Assembly: GCA_023374025.1 (NCBI GenBank)
Contig: SIJG01000001.1
Coordinates: 3,867,946 to 3,931,945, forward strand
Source of the DNA: Heterodera schachtii
Taxonomy: Eukaryota > Nematoda > Chromadorea > Rhabditida > Heteroderidae
DNA: 64,000 bases
Reading direction: 5' to 3'
A model generated the notes under the pieces. It worked only from the letters and a program-made list of their open reading frames with translations, did not search any database and was not told the DNA's origin. The translations under genes were made by a program, and so were the position numbers. Below are positions 34,588-44,412 of the stretch, piece after piece. Numbering within the stretch: the first letter of the stretch is position 1; each line of letters begins with the position of its first letter.

Positions 34588-37500
34588 ATGCTTTCGTCCG
34601 CTTCTGCTCTGAGCCGTCGTCTGTCGCTAAATGCAAAATCCGCCCATTTGGGGCTGGGCGACCGCCTCGGCAATCTGACGGCCGAAGCATTCCGTGCTTA
34701 TGGCGCATTCGTTGGCCGAAACCCCGGCAAAGTTTTGGTAGGCAAAAGGGGGGCAAATGAAAAAGCGAAGTCATTGACCGATCAATGAATGGCTTTTGCG
34801 TTGCGATTGATCTCCGATCGGTCCGTTTGAGGTGTTTATGGCCATTTTCACGTTGGCCACTCTTCCCGGACTGTTCTTCCTCAAAATCAATTTGGACCTT
34901 TACAAAGTTTGCCCTTTCCTTTCCCTTTTCCCTTTGCTTCCCCCTTTTTCAGCTTTTCGTCCCTTTGGATGCGCCCGTTCGGTTCGAATTTGAAAGCCAA
35001 AAATTATACAACCAAATCCCCCCTGGCAAATTGGACTTTCCCCTCGGGCCGCCCCCTTCGCTGATCGCCACCGACCCTCCGCCCGCTTCTTCTCAAATGA
35101 ATGAAGCGCCCCCCGCCGAATCGGCCGCCAACGAACTTAAAGACATTCCGAAAAAGAGGAACTCGCGAAACCCAACCAAAAAAGTGCACGAAGGTAAAAA
35201 AAGAACAGTGGAAAGAGAAAGTCGAAATTTGAAGGGAAACTGTTAGGCCTCGGGTGGGCATTGAACCCACGCCCCCCCCCATTCCGTGGAAAGTTCGACC
35301 ATTGAACGACCGCGGCAAATGTTTACTTTCTTTTTAATGAACCTTTCCAATCCACACTCTTCTCTTCTTCCTTTTCCTCTCTCTCTACAGACCCCTCCGT
35401 CCCCCAACACAATGATATTTTGCGATTTTACGTTGTCCATCGTGATTATGAGGTAAAAAGAGAAATTGTGAAAATGCAATTTCGAATTTCTAAGAATTTG
35501 CTGCACAGCGACACTCTTGGCAAATTGTTCATGTACACCAACGAAATGATGAAAGTGGCGATGGAATATGACGGGGAAACGGTCAGAGGAAAAGCCATTC
35601 CAAAGAGCAAAAACAAAACAGAAATGACCAATCAATTGCTTTTCAGTGGGTTTTTGAGGACTTTTGCAAGCGGGGGCCAGCACAGGAGCAGTGCAGCAAC
35701 GAGTGAGTAGGGGAGAGGGGGAAAAGGGAAATGAGGGAGAAGGGGAGACGGAGAGAGCGTAAGACAGAGAGAGAGAGAGAGACATGCGTAAAGTGCCGGG
35801 CCATCCCAACTTTGATAATTTTGCAGACTGAACATTTGGCTAAAACACGCGGAGAATCTTTTCCGGAGCAATGGCACCCGTCACAACCCAAACTTGCAAC
35901 TTTCTTACCCCGTCATGTATTTGTTCAACCGACCAAAAGTGAAACAGCTTTTGCCTTCTCATTTCATTCGCTTTCTTAGGACATTGGCAACATAATTTAT
36001 GGAGTCAATGTGACGGGTCAAAAGCACGAAATTGTGGGGGCGCGAGTTTTGACGATTCATTGGGTGAGGGGGGGGGGGGGGCATTTGGCCATGGCCAAAT
36101 GAATTGCAATTTAATTTATCGCTAATTGACAGTTCGTCGCCTTTCCGCTGGCAGGCAACAATTTGGCCGCCTTTTTAAAGTACCGCGAAGGACTCAACCG
36201 ATTTTGGGATGAGAAAACGGCCGAGTCGCAGATCAATTTCATTCCTCATAAGTCGGTGAAAGTGAACGGAATTGGCATGCTTTTCCTGTCAAAACGGCAT
36301 TTGTTCAGTGACAAGGCAATGGACGACGAACTTCGGCTGATTATCGAAACGGCCGTTCCCTTCGCCGTGCCCGCGACAATCCAACTGATGCTGTCCTGTC
36401 AATCTTTTGCTTTCCCCCCCCCCCTCACTTCCCTTTTTGTTCAGCTTCGTCTATCTCACCAATTTGGCCAGCGACGTGCGCAAGTGATTTTCATCCCGAT
36501 TTTATAAAACGATAATTAGTCCATATCAAAAGGTCAAAGCCAATCGAGGCCTTTTTTGGTGTGATCAGCGTTTGTCTGAGTTTGGTCGCTACTTTCGGGT
36601 GAGTTTGACTTCCTCGCCATATTTATCTGAATTTGATTGGGTGATTTCTCCACCCGATCACTTTCCCCTTTCTTCTGGTCATTCCGATCACTTTCTTTCA
36701 TCTGTTCGTCCCCATCCTTTGGTCACTTTTCTACTCTTTCCAAGGATCACTTTCTTTGCTGGCCTTCATTTCAACCCCGTGTGCAGCACAATGCTTTTCT
36801 TAATTCTCGCCGTCGGTGTTGACGATGCCTTTTTGCTGTTGGGCGCTTGGCGAATGACCGATCCGCGCTGGACAATCGAAAGGCGAATGGGCGTGACAAT
36901 GAGTGACGCAGGGGCATCGATTACGGTGGGCAATCGGAGAATGGCATGGCCATTTAGCACTGACTTTGGTTTTTGGTCAAATGCCGTCGCTTTCGTTCCT
37001 TTTAGGTCACTTCGCTGACAAACTTTGGCTGTTTCGGTTTGTTTCCCTCCCATTCTTACTCTTTTGTCCTCCTTTATCCAATGCTATCTATTCCCCCCCC
37101 TCACTTTATCCCTCGGTTATCCTTTACTTTATCCCTCAGTTATCCCCCCCCCATCTTAGGTTACTCTCCCCCCACCGCTTTATCCAATGCTATTCCCCCC
37201 CCCCTCACTTTATCCCTCGGTTATCCTTTACTTTATCCCTCGGTTATCCCCCCTCATTTTATCCCTCAGTTATCCCCCCCCCCATCTTAGCCCTCGGTTA
37301 TTTCCTCTCCCCAACGCCCGCAGTGGGTGATTTTTGTGTGCTTACCGCCGTCGGCGTTGCGATGGATTATTTTTACCAAGTAAGCCGGTCATTCTGCTTA
37401 ATGGCCCAATGCTTCACAATGCTAAGGTAACTTTCTTCGCCGCTGTGATGGTTTACGGAGGGATGCGCGAGGAAAGCGGCGGAATGATTTCCTATTTTAA

Positions 37501-39943
37501 GTTTGTGCCGGAGGAAAGAGTGAATGATCGGCACAGTGCCGTCATCTGTTGTCCTATTTGACAGATGCAAAACGGCGTCAAACAATGGCATTTTGAAAAG
37601 CACCGAAAAGACACCGGGGGAAAAACGGCTAACGGACGAATTAAACGAACGTAAATTAGGGGGACGGAATGCAATTATCAATTTACGCTTCAGCAACGAT
37701 CATGCACCGCTTTTTCAAGCAGTACTTCGGCCCGTTTATCCTTCGCCGGGAAGTGAAGGGACTCAGTTGGCTGGGCTTTCTCCTCTACATTTGCGTGTCC
37801 TTTTACGGCTGTGCCAATATGCGAGTGGACATTTCGCCAAAAGTGTCCCCGCCTTTTTAAAACGTTTCTATTTTTAAAATTTAGAAATACATTCGCGACA
37901 ATTCGCCTATCCAAACATTCGTTTATTTGGCAGACAAATACATTTGGGCGGACAATGTGATGCCTTCCGTACACATTATGAACCCACCGGACTTTCGAAA
38001 TGCCACAGATAATTAATTTTTAAAAACATTTGAATTGTACGCTACGGTAAGAATTGGCCTTAGGCCTACGGTAGACATTGCTTTTGGACTTTTTATTTCT
38101 TTAAAAGACGAAATTAATTTCTGGAAGAATTTGGGTGTACAAATAATAAACCAATGCTGATTGACAATTATTCACCTTGGCCTAATGCTGCCCTAATTTT
38201 GAACAGAGGGCCCGTTTTAACGAGATGGTCTTCCGTTTGGAGAACACTCGGCAAGTCCCCGCGGGGGAAGGGAAGGGACTCACTCGTCCATCGTTTGTCC
38301 GTCCGTTTAGGTACAGTATCGGCCGAGTGTCCACCAACCTTTGGGTAACCAAAAGCCAAATGGCCAACCAATTTGGCGTTCCGTCCGTCCCTTTAGCTTT
38401 GGGAGTACCAATCGTTCCTCAACGATTTCCCCGAGGTCGACTACGAAAGGGACTTTTACAAGCGCTTTTATCTGAGGAACTTCTTCAGCCAGTTCGACTA
38501 TCAGCAGTTCAGAGGCAACTTCTGAATGGGGATGGGTTGCTGAGCAGTGTTTCCCTTAGGAATGGTCAAAATCCGAGATGAAGTCGCGGATGGGTCGCCC
38601 TGCGTGAGGGCGTTCACTTTCCAAACGAGTTTCTACGGGCTCGACTCGTGGGACAAAAGTGGGCCTCTGCTGGGCCAATGCCACAAAGTCGGCATTCTGT
38701 TCAGGACAGATTGAACTGTTCCATTGGCGTGCCATTCTCGCCCAATTCCCCGAGTTCGACCCCTTTTTGGCCGGCATTTTCTCCCCTTTTCTCATCGACC
38801 AGCGCCGTACCATCGCCCCTTCTTCAATGCAATCCGTTGGTTCCGCAGTCGCCGTCATGACGCTCATTTCGCTGTTTTTTCTGCCGGACAAAGTAAGTTA
38901 CTCCCCAACATTCCATTTTATCCCCCTCCCCCTTACAACCCCAAATGTCGCGTATCCCTTTCCTCTTTTCCTCCCCTCTTTATCTCCCCTCTTTCCTCTT
39001 TTCCTCACCTCTCTCTTCCCTTTCCTCTTTTCCTCCCCTCTTTCCCTCCCCTCTTTCTCTCCCCTCTTTCTCTCCCCTCTTTCCCTCCTCTACCATTTCA
39101 GCAGTCGGTCTTCGTCATGTCCTTCTCTCTGATTTCCATCTCTTGCGGCGTCTGCGGCTTCCTTTGGTCCGTCCTTTTCGTTTATTCTTCCCATTACCCC
39201 CCCCCCCCTTTAAGCCTTTGGGGTTCTGACCTCGACTCCGTCTCCATGGGCTGCATTATCATGGCAATTGGCCTTGCCGTGGACTTCTCAATTCACATTT
39301 GTTACCGTTACCACCGATGCTCCGAGGAAGTCGCTTCAATGACAGCGGAACAAAAAGTGATCGAAACGCTGTCCATCGTCGGGTGAAAAATGATCGAAGG
39401 GTTGACTTTGCCGTCTTACTCCTCCTCCTCCTCCTTTAGCTTTCCGGTGCTTCAGGCGGGCGGCTCGACTCTGTGGGCAATGGTACTGATTGTCAGGAAT
39501 GGGTGATCAGTAGAATATTGATGCCATTCGGGAGTTTCACACGGCAACCGCCGCAACAATTCTGACTCATCCCTTTGCTGTTGCCTTTCGGCATTTATCT
39601 TTTCTCCCCCTTTAGACAACTCTTCCTTTGGTTCAGGCCTATCTCGTCCGCGTTTTCTTCCAGGTCGTCTCCCCTCCCAATTCTTTCCTTTCCCTCCCCC
39701 CAAATGAAATCTTTTGATGGTTTTTCTAATTTTAAAAATGAATTTCTCGATTTTCTTCATTGGGTTTCCGGGAGCCCTCCTCCCTTGGCCTTCCATTACT
39801 TCCAATTTCCCTTATGTCAGACAGTTGTTTTGGTCTGCGTCTTCGGCCTTTTGCACGCACTTCTCTGGTTGCCCCAATTCATTTCCGCTTTGGATCCCTG
39901 CGAAAGAATTCCGCGTCGAATTCGGCACCCCCACGGGCACTAA
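34588..39943 (+). CDS. Patched-related (PTR) membrane protein
   Basis: A multi-pass RND-type protein with a sterol-sensing domain; nematode PTR proteins act in cuticle, moulting and lipid-related transport at the plasma membrane. The first exon (MLSSASALSRRLSLN...) ends RAYGAFVGRNPGKVL; the next starts the first membrane helix (VFMAIFTLATLPGLFFLKIN). A large luminal region follows (HAENLFRSNGTRHNPNLQLS; VNVTGQKHEIVGARV; SQINFIPHKSVKVNGIGM), then the SSD (VCSTMLFLILAVGVDDAFLL; MSDAGASITV; VTFFAAVMVYGG), a second luminal region (FRNRARFNEMVFRLEN; VEYERDFYKRFYLRNF-like block near 38440) and the C-terminal RND helices (CIIMAIGLAVDFSIHICYRY; TVVLVCVFGLLHALLWLPQF). It stops at TAA 39941-39943. Two introns use GC donors (38002, 38251). 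Introns are filled with poly-C, TTATCCCTCGG and CTCTTTCCTC repeats. Closest named PTR paralogue not determined. Confidence 0.88.
35243..35316 (-). repeat. tRNA-like sequence in PTR intron
   Basis: On the minus strand a tRNA-like fold can be drawn: a 7-bp acceptor stem GCCGCGG/CCGAGGC with one mismatch, a D-arm GTTC-AATGGTC-GAAC, and a perfect T-arm GTGGG-TTCAATG-CCCAC. The D-arm and T-arm resemble tRNA-Gly. The anticodon arm is shortened and replaced by a run of nine G, and there is no U33. It is therefore most likely a degenerate tRNA or tRNA-derived repeat rather than a functional tRNA gene. Confidence 0.55.
37078..37320 (+). repeat. Minisatellite in PTR intron
   Basis: Imperfect tandem copies of a unit containing CACTTTATCCCTCGGTTATC, separated by poly-C runs, fill the intron before the exon coding VGDFCVLTAVGVAMDYFYQ. 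A related pyrimidine minisatellite (CTCCCCTCTTTCTCTC units) fills the intron at about 38960-39095. Confidence 0.6.
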
Positions 39944-41885
39944 TCAAAACAGAAGCTCCGCCCCTTCTTTCTTTGCCTTTTTTGTGTTTATTTTTTGCTA
40001 TAAAATGAATGTGCCGTTGCCAATTGATCCGTCGGATGCTTTTCCCCTTTTTCTATTTTTTAAAATGCATCGGTCCTTTTCAGCAACAGTTAATTACGAC
40101 ATTTTGACGAATGGCCAACATCGGACTTAAATGGGCTTTAATTGCCGGGTGTTCTTCACCAATTGAGGGAAGGAATGTGAGAGAATGGGGAAGGATGCCG
40201 AGGACGGCGACGGAGTTGGTCCCTGGGGGAAAAGGGGCGGCACAACGCTTTTTGGATTTTCTTTCTCCGTCCATTCCAACCCAAATTTCATAAGCTGTTT
40301 TCGGCATTTTTTATTCATCTAAATGTAATTAAGGAAGTGCCTTTGCAGGCTTAAGGGAGGGGGGCGGGGCGGGGGGTCGGATGATCTCTTTCCCCTGGGG
40401 GGTTAGATGGTCCCTCCTTTTGCTTCGGTCCCTTCTCCTTTGCCCCCTCCCTTCCCATTTAATTTGGATGATTATTTCTTGGGCATCCGTTTTGCCAAAT
40501 CCTCTTTTGTAAATCTCACATACCCAAACAATTTCATGTACTGTAAAATGAAAAAAAAAGCGAGAGTACTAACAACGAAAGTCACCAGCAGTAAATTTCT
40601 CATCCCCCCCCCCCCCCTCCGCCCTCTCCCGTGCCAACATCCTTCCCACATGGAATGGCATTCCGGTCCGCAAAAAGTTCGGGAATCGGAATTCCGACCC
40701 CCGATAAAATTTTTGTTCTTAAAAATAACATTAATCCAAAAAAAAGTGGGAGGGGGAGAAGAGGGGGGTTCACGCGCTCTAATTTTCAAAAAAAATCGGA
40801 AAAATTTGGCCAGCGGTGCCAAAAAGCGCCGCCGGCAGAATTTGAATATTTTCGCAATATTTTTTAAACAAATTTTGCACCATAAATGGCAAACTTTATT
40901 GAACTTAGGGGTAAAAAAAGCTCTGCTGTATTTTCTGTTTCAAAACAGCTTCCGACCCCATAAAATGCCGTAATTCTTCGCCATTTCTTCACACAATTCG
41001 TTACCCCCCCCCCCCTCCACATTACTAATACAATTCTTTCTCATAATTTGTCCATCCCATCATCCTTTGATGTTCGCCCAACTCGTCACATCTTCCGCAA
41101 CACCTTTCATTTTCGCTTTCACTTTCCCTCGCCCATTCATTTCGCGCGCGTGGAAGGGAAAAGGGAAAAGCATTCGCCGATCAGCTGATCAACTTGTGAT
41201 GCTCTTTCTTTGCCCGTGTCACTCACTCACCCATCAGTGTGGTCGGTGCCCCCCCCCCCCCCTCCCATCCCAAATTCCAACCCAACCCAATCATTCCCCC
41301 CCCCCCCTTATAAATTAGTTCCATTGAATCGAATGGAACATAATAAAGGGAGGGGAATTGGCGACGATGGGAAGAATGATGAGGGGATGGGTCTCTTCCC
41401 CCCCCCCCATTGAATCACTCACCGACGCCCCCACTCAATTCAATGATCGGTAAAAGTAAAAGCAGTAAAACAAAAAATCATAGAGACCTTTCCAACCAAC
41501 CAACAAATGCGCAGTTCTTCCGTTGTTCACGGACAATGGAAAAGGGAGGGAAAAGCGAAAAAAGGGAGCGAATGAAAGGGGGGGGGAGAGGGAGGGAGGG
41601 GAGAGAGGGAGGGAGAAAGAGAGAGAGGGAGAGAGAGAGAGAGGGAGGGAGAGAGAGAGGGAGAGGGAGGGAGGGGAGAGAGGGAGGGAGGGGAGAGAGG
41701 GAGGGAGGGGAGAGAGGGGGTCAAATGGCAAAGCAAAGGAAATGACAAAAGGGGGGCAAACGGAGAGAACGAAAGACTGATTGTTGGATGATTGGTCTGT
41801 CGTCGGATTTTCCTTTCTCTGATACTTTTTTTTTTGATTGTAATCCATCATTTGTTGGATTAGGCGAGAGATAGGGGGACGAAGA

Positions 41886-41934
<49 letters not shown>

Positions 41935-42253
41935 TGAGAGAAGAGAGAGAGTGAGAGAGAGAGAGAGAGAGAGAGGGGGCGGATGAAAGGATGGATGGCG
42001 CCAATTTAATCTCCAGTCCTTCAATCTTCTCTCCTATTAAAAAGCATTGGAGGAAAAGGCGGACGCGTGGGGCGGGGGGGGGGGGGCACCGACGAGAGCA
42101 GCGATTGCGCAATGCCAACATTCACTTTGCTCCTCCACTCAATTTCCCCCTCCTCCCCGCCCCTTTTCGCCCATCTCTCCCCATTCATTTTTCATTTTCC
42201 TCTCCCCTTTTAATCACTTTTCATTTGCCAATTCTATTCATTTGTTCTTCACA
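39944..42253. other. Gene-free region with simple repeats
   Basis: 2.3 kb without a supportable gene. It contains repeated poly-C/poly-G runs (40360-40380, 40606-40618, 41004-41013, 41250-41261, 41297-41307, 41400-41409), a diverged copy of the GC-rich core repeat (40812-40834) and long GA-rich arrays. Open frames here are products of the simple repeats. Confidence 0.5.
41577..41978 (+). repeat. (GA)n/(GGGA)n microsatellite arrays
   Basis: Two purine arrays, at 41577-41719 (GGGAGGGA and GAGAGAGA mixtures) and at 41880-41978 (nearly pure GA), separated by ordinary sequence. They generate long Arg/Glu/Gly or Ser/Leu/Pro open frames on both strands that are not genes. Confidence 0.85.
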
Positions 42254-43029
42254 ATGAATGCCAATCTTTTCCTTTTCTTCTCTCTGTTGGCATTTGCTTT
42301 TGCTGCTGATCAATCGACAGAAAGTATGCCAAATTCGCACTTTCCTTCCTTATTTCTCTTCTCTGTGTTCCCCTTTCATTTTCACCCATTTAAGGCACAA
42401 CTTCCGCCGAATCTCCGACCACTTCTTCGCCTTCGCCTTCGCCTCCCCCCGCCGTTGGCCACAGCGAAGAGAAAGGCGAACGACAACAGAAAAGCGGCGA
42501 AGGGAGTGCTGTGTCAGCAGCTGAACCGGGGCCATCCGAGCAGAAAGTGGGCGGGGAGAGAGGGGGAAGGATTGGCACGGAATGAATGTTCAGGTGAATT
42601 CACTGTCGGCCGAAAAAAGTAAACCCGAAGAGAATGGAAATGCCGGCGCAAAAGTAAGGGTTTAACGGGGGGGGAGGAAGCAGGGGGTGGGTTGGCATTT
42701 GCCCTTTTTTGGGGGGGGGGGGGGGTTTTGGAGCATTTTTCTGATGCTGACCAAATTCACCATTTGCGCACTGATTTCGCCGTCCTTTCAGTCCGACTCT
42801 TCCAAAACGGCTTCATCCGCCGCTCCATCTGTCAGCGGTGGCGCCGCCTCGGGCAGTGCCGAAGGCAAGCGAAGCCGACCAAAGCGACCAATGTTTTTGG
42901 TTTTGCTCCCTTTCAGTGGGTCATTCCGCCGACCAACAACAATCGGCCAACGGTGTGCCCAAAGCGATCGCTTTTCCTTTGTCGGCACTTTCCTTTTTGG
43001 TGTTCACAGTCTGCGCTTTTGTGCTTTGA
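42254..43029 (+). CDS. Small secreted, possibly GPI-anchored protein, 146 aa
   Basis: Five exons fit in phase: 42254-42323, 42395-42546, 42594-42653, 42792-42837, 42917-43029. The first exon encodes a clear signal peptide (MNANLFLFFSLLAFAFA, likely cut before ADQS). The mature part is low-complexity, rich in Ser, Thr, Pro, Glu and Lys (for example SPTTSSPSPSPPPAVG). The last exon ends in a hydrophobic segment running to the stop (PLSALSFLVFTVCAFVL) with no basic cytoplasmic tail, the usual form of a GPI-attachment signal. The exon 4 donor (42838, GTGGCG) is a choice; a different frame stays open through 43180 if it is not used. Function unknown; a mucin-like surface coat or secreted protein is inference. 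Confidence 0.5.
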
Positions 43030-43574
43030 TTGCACTGACTGTACAAAGAGCGGCCGATTCAATCGACCAATTCGTCGTCCCTTTGCTTTTCCCTTTCTTT
43101 CATCTTTTCCTTTCTCTTTCTTCTGTAAATCCCGGTCGATTTTCAATAGAAAAGTGACATTTGTCGAGCAGCAAAAATGAAAACGGAAAATGAAATAATT
43201 CAATTAGAAAAAAAAAACGAAATTTTGTCAAATATTTTTGCTCGATAACAAATGCCATTTTCATTATCCAATTGTGTCCCATTTCCCAGTGAATTTCTCT
43301 AATTCCGCTAAATTTGTTACTGTACGGCCCAAAGTTGGGATTCAAATTCAATTTCCAAAGCGATGGTTTCGTATCAAACGAGTAGTTTTTATTGGAAAAT
43401 TTCGAACTGAGAAAGTGTTTTGCCGTCATTTGAGCCGTGCGTGGCACAGACTTTCTCCTTTCATCGGATGCTTCTTTCTCTCTTTTCCTTTTATTTTCCT
43501 TTTCATCCATTTATTTATTGATTTGTTCGATAAAAATGGATAAAAATTCAAAACAGAATGCCAAATTATTCTGA
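43030..43574. other. Convergent intergenic region
   Basis: 545 bp between the secreted-protein gene (+) and the BORCS6-like gene (-). AT-rich; no feature beyond 3' UTR-like sequence. Confidence 0.4.
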
Positions 43575-44124
43575 TCACTGATTTCCTACGATAATTTGCT
43601 CTTCGAATTTGTCCAGCAGTCTTTTGGTGTCTTTGATCTGCTGCAGCAGCTTCTCAATGCTCCGCAAAGACTCGTCAAGCTCCTCAGTTTTCGCTAACAT
43701 CTTCCATTTGTGATTGGATGGGATTCCTTTGCGTCTCAACCCTTACCGTACCCTCCCCATCCCTTCCTACCGTATACATCGATCGAATGGACGCGTCGAC
43801 CGAATCGCAAGTCGAATTGACCACAGAGCCAAAAACATTTGCAGACTCACAAGTCTAAAGGCATTCCCTGTGGTTAAGCAGAGAAAAGGCATTTGGCAGA
43901 AAACGGACCAAATCACTCATTCCACGGAGAGAGCCTAAAAAGAGCATACTGTAAGAATGCCACACCCCCGACGGACCCCGCAAGTCGCGCAATGCCATGT
44001 CAATGCCACAGGCAATGGAACGCGCATTGGTTTCCAAATCGAGCAAAAATTGGACGGAAGGGTCGGGGACGAGAGAAGTCGAAGAAAGACGCATAGGGGG
44101 AAGAGCAGCAGCGGAGGGATCCAT
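43575..44124 (-). CDS. BORC complex subunit 6-like (lyspersin), 122 aa
   Basis: BORC recruits ARL8 and kinesin to lysosomes and related vesicles. Three in-phase exons: 44124-43966, 43854-43771, 43700-43575. The C-terminal half matches the conserved helical core of BORCS6: IRSMYTMLAKTEELDESL then IEKLLQQIKDTKRLLDKFE, aligning to the human RAMYTLLARCEELDRAL and RDMKRTLEALE segments. The N-terminal exon has a helix VQFLLDLETNARSIACGIDM. The protein is much shorter than human BORCS6 because the disordered N-terminal half is absent. The start codon is the first ATG after a pyrimidine-rich leader. It lies 288 bp downstream of the ASCC2 stop on the same strand, so it could be co-transcribed; one arm of a dispersed repeat sits between (about 44290-44360). 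Confidence 0.75.
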
Positions 44125-44412
44125 CGGAAGAAAGAATTGGAAGGAATGGGAGGAGAGGGAACGAACGACGGAGGAAAATGAATGAGAACAGACAACAAAA
44201 CGAAATGAAACGACAGTAACCACGACCTTTCGGTACTTATGCACTTTACAGACCATAAAAAATAAATTATTTATTAAATCATATAAAAAATTTCTAGGAG
44301 GTTTTCGGGGTCGCTGACCACGAATCTGACATCCATTTCGAATAAATTCGAAGCCATCGAAATTCATATCTTTACAAAATAAACATTTATGACATAAGTA
44401 AAATTATAATAG

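Noticed and set aside
41435..42121. 228-aa minus-strand frame of Ser/Leu/Pro repeats
   Set aside because: It is a translation of GA/CT microsatellites, with no signals of a gene.
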